Assembly: GCF_030378165.1 (NCBI RefSeq)
Contig: NZ_CP119766.1
Location: 1,798,001 to 1,862,000, forward strand
Length of the DNA stretch: 64,000 bases
DNA from: Flavobacterium panacagri
GTDB taxonomy: Bacteria > Bacteroidota > Bacteroidia > Flavobacteriales > Flavobacteriaceae
Direction: 5' to 3'
Shown here: positions 60,291 through 64,000 of the stretch, in pieces
Numbering within the stretch: position 1 is the stretch's first letter
How the letters are laid out: every line of letters begins with the position of its first letter
Position numbers and translations under genes: made by a program
The notes under the pieces: generated by a model
The model's input: only the letters and a program-made list of their open reading frames with translations
What the model was told of the DNA's origin: nothing
The model's database searches: none

Positions 60291-61436
60291 TTTATTTAAT
60301 GAAATTTGAAAAGTAGTTCCTTTTCCAATTTCAGAACTCAAAACTTTAATTTTTCCATTATGGTATTCTTCCACAATTCTTTTAGTTAAAGAAAGACCAA
60401 GTCCCCAACCACGTTTTTTGGTGGTAAAACCGGGTTCGAAAATCGTTTTAAATTGTTTTTTCAAAATTCCCGTTCCGGAATCTTTTATATTGATTTTAAT
60501 AGTAAAAGCATCCTGTTCCAATTGAAGATCAAGAGTTCCTTTTCCTTTCATGGCATCAATCGCATTTTTGACTAGATTTTCGATAGTCCAACTGTGCAAT
60601 GTTGGATTTATCATAACATAAATAGGTTCTTGCGGTGCTTTAAATGAAAATGCAACCTGTTTAGAAAAACGAGATTGAAGATATTCATAAGTATTTTTTG
60701 TTTCCTCAATAATATTGCGGGGTTCCAAAACAGGAATCGAACCAATTTTAGAAAAACGATCTGTAATGGTTTGCAGGCGTTCGATATCTTTTTCAATTTC
60801 AAGACTAATAGACGGATCGATATCTTCCGTTTTTAATATTTCAACCCAGCCTATTAAAGAAGATAAAGGTGTCCCAATTTGATGCGCTGTTTCTTTTGCC
60901 ATTCCCGCCCAAAGTTTATTTTGCGTTGCCATTTTGGTGCTTTTATAAAAATTATAAATCAAAGCAACACACAAAACAATAATTAGAAATAAGGCAATGG
61001 GATAATATTTGAGTTTATTGAGTAATCCTGAATTTCCGTAATACAGAGTCTGATATTTACCTGGAGCATATTCAAAAGTGATAGGTTCATTTTCATTTCT
61101 TAATTTATTTAAATATGAATTTCTTTTTTTCTTGTTTTTAAGAATTTCATCCGGAACATTAGTAGCACTTACTACCTTGTCAAATAATATTACTACAGCA
61201 GGAATAGAAGTATTATTATTGATAATCTGAAGCGGTAATTCAACATCAGTATTTTCGTTTGCATTCAAAATTGTAATCTGCGCATTTACGAACAGCTTCA
61301 TTTTTAAGCGTTCCTCATTTTTGAAAATTTGGAAGAAAGTATAAGTGTTCCAAAGGATTAGAGAAATGATTAAAAAGCAGATAGAAATAATAATCCAGCG
61401 TGTTGTATTGGTTCTTTCAGAAAAAGACATATCCAT
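60279..61436 (-). CDS. Membrane sensor histidine kinase
   Basis: A 385-residue kinase with two transmembrane helices (about 13-36 and 145-163) enclosing a periplasmic sensor of about 108 residues. The cytoplasmic part has the phospho-acceptor H185 (MAKETAHQIGTPLSSL), the N box NLVKNAIDAM, and the G boxes DSGTGILKKQF and GWGLGLSLTKRIVEEYHNG. The H-box form HQIGTPL is common in Bacteroidota kinases. There is no HAMP or PAS domain, and no response regulator gene lies next to it, so partner and signal are unknown. The stop overlaps the terminator stem. Confidence 0.93.
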   Translation of the reverse strand: MDMSFSERTNTTRWIIISICFLIISLILWNTYTFFQIFKNEERLKMKLFVNAQITILNANENTDVELPLQIINNNTSIPAVVILFDKVVSATNVPDEILKNKKKRNSYLNKLRNENEPITFEYAPGKYQTLYYGNSGLLNKLKYYPIALFLIIVLCVALIYNFYKSTKMATQNKLWAGMAKETAHQIGTPLSSLIGWVEILKTEDIDPSISLEIEKDIERLQTITDRFSKIGSIPVLEPRNIIEETKNTYEYLQSRFSKQVAFSFKAPQEPIYVMINPTLHSWTIENLVKNAIDAMKGKGTLDLQLEQDAFTIKINIKDSGTGILKKQFKTIFEPGFTTKKRGWGLGLSLTKRIVEEYHNGKIKVLSSEIGKGTTFQISLNKKVQ

Positions 61437-61544
61437 TTTTTTGTGGTATAAATATAACGAAATATACCTATTCTATATTTTGCTGAAGCCGAAAGTTTTT
61501 TTGTTTTATCTGCAAAACTATTTTTCATAATTAAACGATTTCAA

Positions 61545-61552
61545 TACTTTTG
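61545..61552 (+). promoter_or_regulatory. Candidate promoter of the flavin reductase-like gene
   Basis: TACTTTTG, exact TAnnTTTG match, 38 nt before the start codon at 61590. Confidence 0.5.
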
Positions 61553-61589
61553 CAGGTACCAAAATGAGATTTGGTTTAAATCAAAAAGT

Positions 61590-62465
61590 ATGATCAGCAT
61601 TAATCCAAAAGAGATACCAACGGCTAAATTACAAGGCTATCTGCAGAGTTCGATAGGGCCTAGACCAATTGCTTTTGCGAGTACAATCAGCGAAAAAGGA
61701 ATTCCGAATTTGTCGCCGTTTAGCTTCTTCAATGTGTTTAGTGCCAATCCGCCGATTTTGGTTTTTTCGCCATCAAGACGCGTTCGAGATAATACCATAA
61801 AACATACTTTAATTAACGCCGAAGCAACTAGAGAAGTAGTAATTAATGTGGTAAATTTTGATTTAGTACAGCAGACTTCTCTGGCAAGTACAGAATATGG
61901 AGATGGAGTAAATGAATTTATAAAAGCCGGATTAACACAGATTCCTTCAGATTTAGTAAAACCGTATCGTGTAAAAGAATCTCCAGTTCAGTTTGAATGC
62001 AAGGTAACGCAAATTATTCCGTTAGGAGAAGAAGGTGGAGCAGGGAATTTGATTTTATGTGAAGTTGTGAAAATTCACATTCACGAATCAATTCTGGATG
62101 AAAACGGAGCAATCGATCAGCATAAAATTGATTTGGTTTCCCGATTAGGAAATAACTGGTACTCAAGATCGAATCAAGGACTGTTTGAAGTGGCAAAACC
62201 CTTGACAACACTGGGAGTAGGAGTAGATGCAATACCAGATTTTGTAAAAGAAAGTCCTGTTTTTGACGGGAATGATTTAGGTAAACTTGGAAACATCGAA
62301 GCCTTGCCTACAAAAGAAGAAGTTAGTATATTTGTGAAAGAAAATTTTGCTGTCAAAGGAGTTTTAAGCTCAGATGACCAGAAAAAAGTGCACTTAGAAG
62401 CTAAAAAGTATTTGGACAAAGGAGATGTAGAATCTGCTTGGAAAGTGCTTTTAGCCAAAAAATAA
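61590..62465 (+). CDS. Flavin reductase-like FMN-binding protein
   Basis: A 291-residue protein of the flavoprotein-oxygenase/flavin reductase-like (DIM6/NTAB) family. The FMN-binding split-barrel covers about 20-200, with IGPRPIAFASTISEKG, NLSPFSFFNVFSANPPIL and FECKVTQIIPLGE. A helical C-terminal extension (about 230-291) is typical of the subgroup with EVSIFVKENF and AKKYLDKGDVESAWKVL. The reaction is not known; such proteins either reduce flavins or bind FMN in oxidoreduction. It is followed after 33 nt by the DUF3127 gene. Confidence 0.88.
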   Translation: MISINPKEIPTAKLQGYLQSSIGPRPIAFASTISEKGIPNLSPFSFFNVFSANPPILVFSPSRRVRDNTIKHTLINAEATREVVINVVNFDLVQQTSLASTEYGDGVNEFIKAGLTQIPSDLVKPYRVKESPVQFECKVTQIIPLGEEGGAGNLILCEVVKIHIHESILDENGAIDQHKIDLVSRLGNNWYSRSNQGLFEVAKPLTTLGVGVDAIPDFVKESPVFDGNDLGKLGNIEALPTKEEVSIFVKENFAVKGVLSSDDQKKVHLEAKKYLDKGDVESAWKVLLAKK

Positions 62466-62498
62466 AAGAAATAGAAACAATAATTAATATAGACGAAG

Positions 62499-62870
62499 AT
62501 GGAAGTTACAGGAAAAGTAAAAGTGGTTAACCCAGAGCAGCAAGTTAGTGCCTCATTCAAAAAAAGAGAATTAGTTGTTACTACTGAGGAGCAGTATCCA
62601 CAACATATTTTAATCGAATTTACACAAGACAAATGCGATTTATTGAGTAGCTATAAACAAGGAGAGGCAGTAAAAGTTTCTATCAATTTAAGAGGAAGAG
62701 AATGGGTTAATCCACAAGGAGAAACTAGATATTTCAATAGTATTCAAGGTTGGAGAATCGAAAGATTAGCAGACGCTGCACCTACACAAGCACCACCAAT
62801 GCCAACTGCAGAAACTTTTGCTCCAGCAACAAATGTAAGTGACGACGAACCAGACGATTTACCGTTCTAA
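62499..62870 (+). CDS. DUF3127 domain protein
   Basis: A 123-residue soluble protein. Residues 1-90 match DUF3127 (MEVTGKVKVVNPEQQVSASF, KRELVVTTEEQYPQHI, SINLRGREWVNPQGE, YFNSIQGWRIERL), a small OB-fold-like family of Bacteroidota. The rest is a low-complexity Pro/Ala tail ending in DDEPDDLPF, an acidic hydrophobic C-terminus much like that of single-strand DNA-binding proteins, which recruits repair and replication partners. A role in DNA metabolism is therefore suggested, as inference only. Confidence 0.85.
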   Translation: MEVTGKVKVVNPEQQVSASFKKRELVVTTEEQYPQHILIEFTQDKCDLLSSYKQGEAVKVSINLRGREWVNPQGETRYFNSIQGWRIERLADAAPTQAPPMPTAETFAPATNVSDDEPDDLPF

Positions 62871-62893
62871 AAAGGTTTAAATTCCAATATCAT

Positions 62894-62940
62894 AAATTCC
62901 AAATTCCAATTCATATAACTGAATTTGGAATTTGGAATTT
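62894..62940 (+). terminator. Terminator of the DUF3127 gene
   Basis: A long stem made of AAATTCCAAATTCCAATTC and GAATTTGGAATTTGGAATTT, followed by TGTTTTT. Same motif as the gldJ terminator. Confidence 0.8.
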
Positions 62941-62980
62941 TGTTTTTGAGCTTTTTACAGAAATAAGAAGTTGCGGATTA

Positions 62981-63080
62981 TTTGTCATTTTGACTGAAAG
63001 GAGAAATCACACAAGTAATTCCACAAACTAAATCGACAATCTTTGGTGAGTCTCGAGTGTGATTTATCCTCCGTAGAAAT
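62981..63080. repeat. Dispersed intergenic repeat, copy 2
   Basis: Begins TTTGTCATTTTGAC and shares GAGAAATC, AATTCC and AATCGACAATCTTT with the element at 709-813 (opposite orientation). The right end lacks a clear ATGACAAA terminus, so this copy looks worn or truncated. Confidence 0.55.
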
Positions 63081-63134
63081 TAGAAGATTGTGAAAGTTGG
63101 AATTTGGAATTTTTAAAATTGAATATTTTAAAAG

Positions 63135-63773
63135 ATGTATTTTTTATTTGATAATTTATATTTCCCTCCAGTCACAGAAGCTGATGAAGAAGGCATATTG
63201 GCAGTGGGCGGTGATTTAAGTCCCGAACGATTAAAACTTGCTTATAAAAGAGGTATTTTTCCTTGGTTTAATGAGGGAGAATCCATTCTTTGGTGGGCTC
63301 CAGATCCGCGTATGGTTTTGTTTCTAGATGAACTGAATGTTTCCAAAAGCATGCGTAACATTTTGAACCGCAATGTTTTTACTGTTACCTTTAATACTCA
63401 TTTTAGAGAAGTGATTTTAAATTGCCAGCAGATATTAAGAGATGGTCAGGATGGAACATGGATTTCAGATGAAATAGTCGAATCCTATTGTGAACTCCAT
63501 AATCAAGGAATTGCAAAATCGGTTGAGGTTTGGCAGGATGAGGTTTTGGTAGGAGGTTTGTACGGAATTGACCTAGGCCATATTTTTTGTGGTGAAAGTA
63601 TGTTTTCTAAAGTGTCCAATGCTTCGAAAGTGGGTTTTATATCTTTAGTGAATCATCTAAGAAAAGAAAATTATAAATTACTGGATTGTCAGGTTTATAA
63701 CCCTCATTTAGACAGTTTGGGCTGTCGTGAAATTGACCGCGAAGAGTTTATGACTATTTTAAACAGCAAATAA
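63135..63773 (+). CDS. aat: Leucyl/phenylalanyl-tRNA--protein transferase
   Basis: Adds Leu or Phe from charged tRNA to proteins with N-terminal Lys or Arg, feeding them into the ClpAPS N-degron pathway. The 212-residue protein carries the family landmarks: FPPVTEADEEGILAVGGDLS near the start, the YKRGIFPWF and ILWWAPDPRMVL segments, GQDGTWISDEI, GGLYGIDLG, FCGESMFSKVSNASKVG and the C-terminal LLDCQVYNPHLDSLGCREI. The gene overlaps nothing and the next start is 1 nt past its stop. Confidence 0.95.
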   Translation: MYFLFDNLYFPPVTEADEEGILAVGGDLSPERLKLAYKRGIFPWFNEGESILWWAPDPRMVLFLDELNVSKSMRNILNRNVFTVTFNTHFREVILNCQQILRDGQDGTWISDEIVESYCELHNQGIAKSVEVWQDEVLVGGLYGIDLGHIFCGESMFSKVSNASKVGFISLVNHLRKENYKLLDCQVYNPHLDSLGCREIDREEFMTILNSK

Positions 63774-63774
63774 G

Positions 63775-64000
63775 ATGAGTATGAGTCATGTTGTAACAGA
63801 AATTTATATTTATCCGATTAAAAGCCTTGCCGGAATTAGTCTTCAGTCTGCAAAAGCCGAAGAAATGGGATTTGAAAACGACCGAAGATGGATGTTGATT
63901 GATGCCGAAAATCAGATGCTGACACAAAGAGAACATCGTATTATGAGTCAGTTTTATCCGCAGATTTCGGATGTAAAAATCAGTATTACTTTTGAGAATA
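63775..64000 (+). CDS. MOSC N-terminal beta-barrel domain protein, 3-prime end outside window
   Basis: The frame opens at ATG 63775 (MSMSHVVTEIYIYPIKSLAG) and runs off the right edge after about 75 codons. The visible part (YPIKSLAGISL, GFENDRRWMLID, NQMLTQREHRIM) is the MOSC_N beta-barrel that precedes a MOSC domain in molybdenum-cofactor sulfurase-like proteins such as YcbX. It starts 1 nt after the aat stop, so the two are co-transcribed. The MOSC domain itself is not in the window. Confidence 0.85.
   Translation, partial: MSMSHVVTEIYIYPIKSLAGISLQSAKAEEMGFENDRRWMLIDAENQMLTQREHRIMSQFYPQISDVKISITFEN

Noticed and set aside
1..64000. CRISPR array, tRNA, rRNA, insertion sequence or prophage
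   Set aside because: No regularly spaced repeats, cloverleaf-like sequences, transposase or phage gene was noticed; the repeats found are isolated inverted or dispersed elements.

Overview
The window looks like a piece of a Flavobacterium chromosome, close to the F. johnsoniae group. The DNA is AT-rich. Several genes are preceded by the Bacteroidota -7 promoter box TAnnTTTG. SusC/SusD pairs, lipoproteins and type IX secretion (T9SS)/gliding genes are present, and the order porV-porU-gldJ matches the one known from F. johnsoniae. I saw no rRNA, tRNA, CRISPR array, insertion sequence or prophage.

Left part (1-14.6 kb), mostly housekeeping: a partial AhpD-like gene, an M1 aminopeptidase lipoprotein, pyruvate dehydrogenase E2 and E1-alpha, cytidine deaminase, then porV and porU (T9SS attachment complex and sortase) divergent from gldJ (gliding/T9SS lipoprotein), and murF.

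Polysaccharide utilisation locus (14.6-39.2 kb): a membrane-spanning regulator (beta-propeller, Y_Y_Y domain, LuxR-type helix-turn-helix) faces two consecutive SusC/SusD/lipoprotein modules. These are followed by GH30, GH30, GH16, an endonuclease/exonuclease/phosphatase-fold protein, a third GH30 and GH3. The enzyme mix points to a beta-1,3/beta-1,6-glucan such as laminarin or fungal glucan. Both susC genes have matching upstream regions, including two GTGTTTTTGTA-type repeats exactly 33 bp apart, the proximal one 93 bp before each start codon. This is a likely shared operator.

Middle (39.4-50 kb): a transglutaminase-like protein, a Nudix-type regulator, a YjbR-like protein, and an alkylation-repair cluster (AlkB-like dioxygenase, stand-alone Ada metal-binding domain, second 2OG-Fe(II) oxygenase, AraC-methyltransferase fusion). 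In this cluster Ada is split: the sensor domain is a separate gene. Inverted repeats sit in nearly every gap here. An SMR transporter, three small or unknown genes and ahcY follow.

Right part (50-64 kb): a phosphopantetheinyl transferase; a Crp/Fnr regulator next to a small membrane protein and a truncated haemoglobin, with a clear operator-promoter between them; a GGGP synthase; a vitamin-uptake group (PnuC-like permease, NadR-like kinase fused to DUF4301, ArfB, and a TPP riboswitch in front of a TonB-dependent receptor); a degenerate Rieske-like lipoprotein; greA with a hairpin leader; a HIT protein; a sensor kinase; a flavin reductase-like protein; a DUF3127 protein; aat; and the start of a MOSC-type gene.

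Functions were assigned by reading motifs and gene order only. Substrates of the glucan locus and of the PnuC-kinase group are inference.
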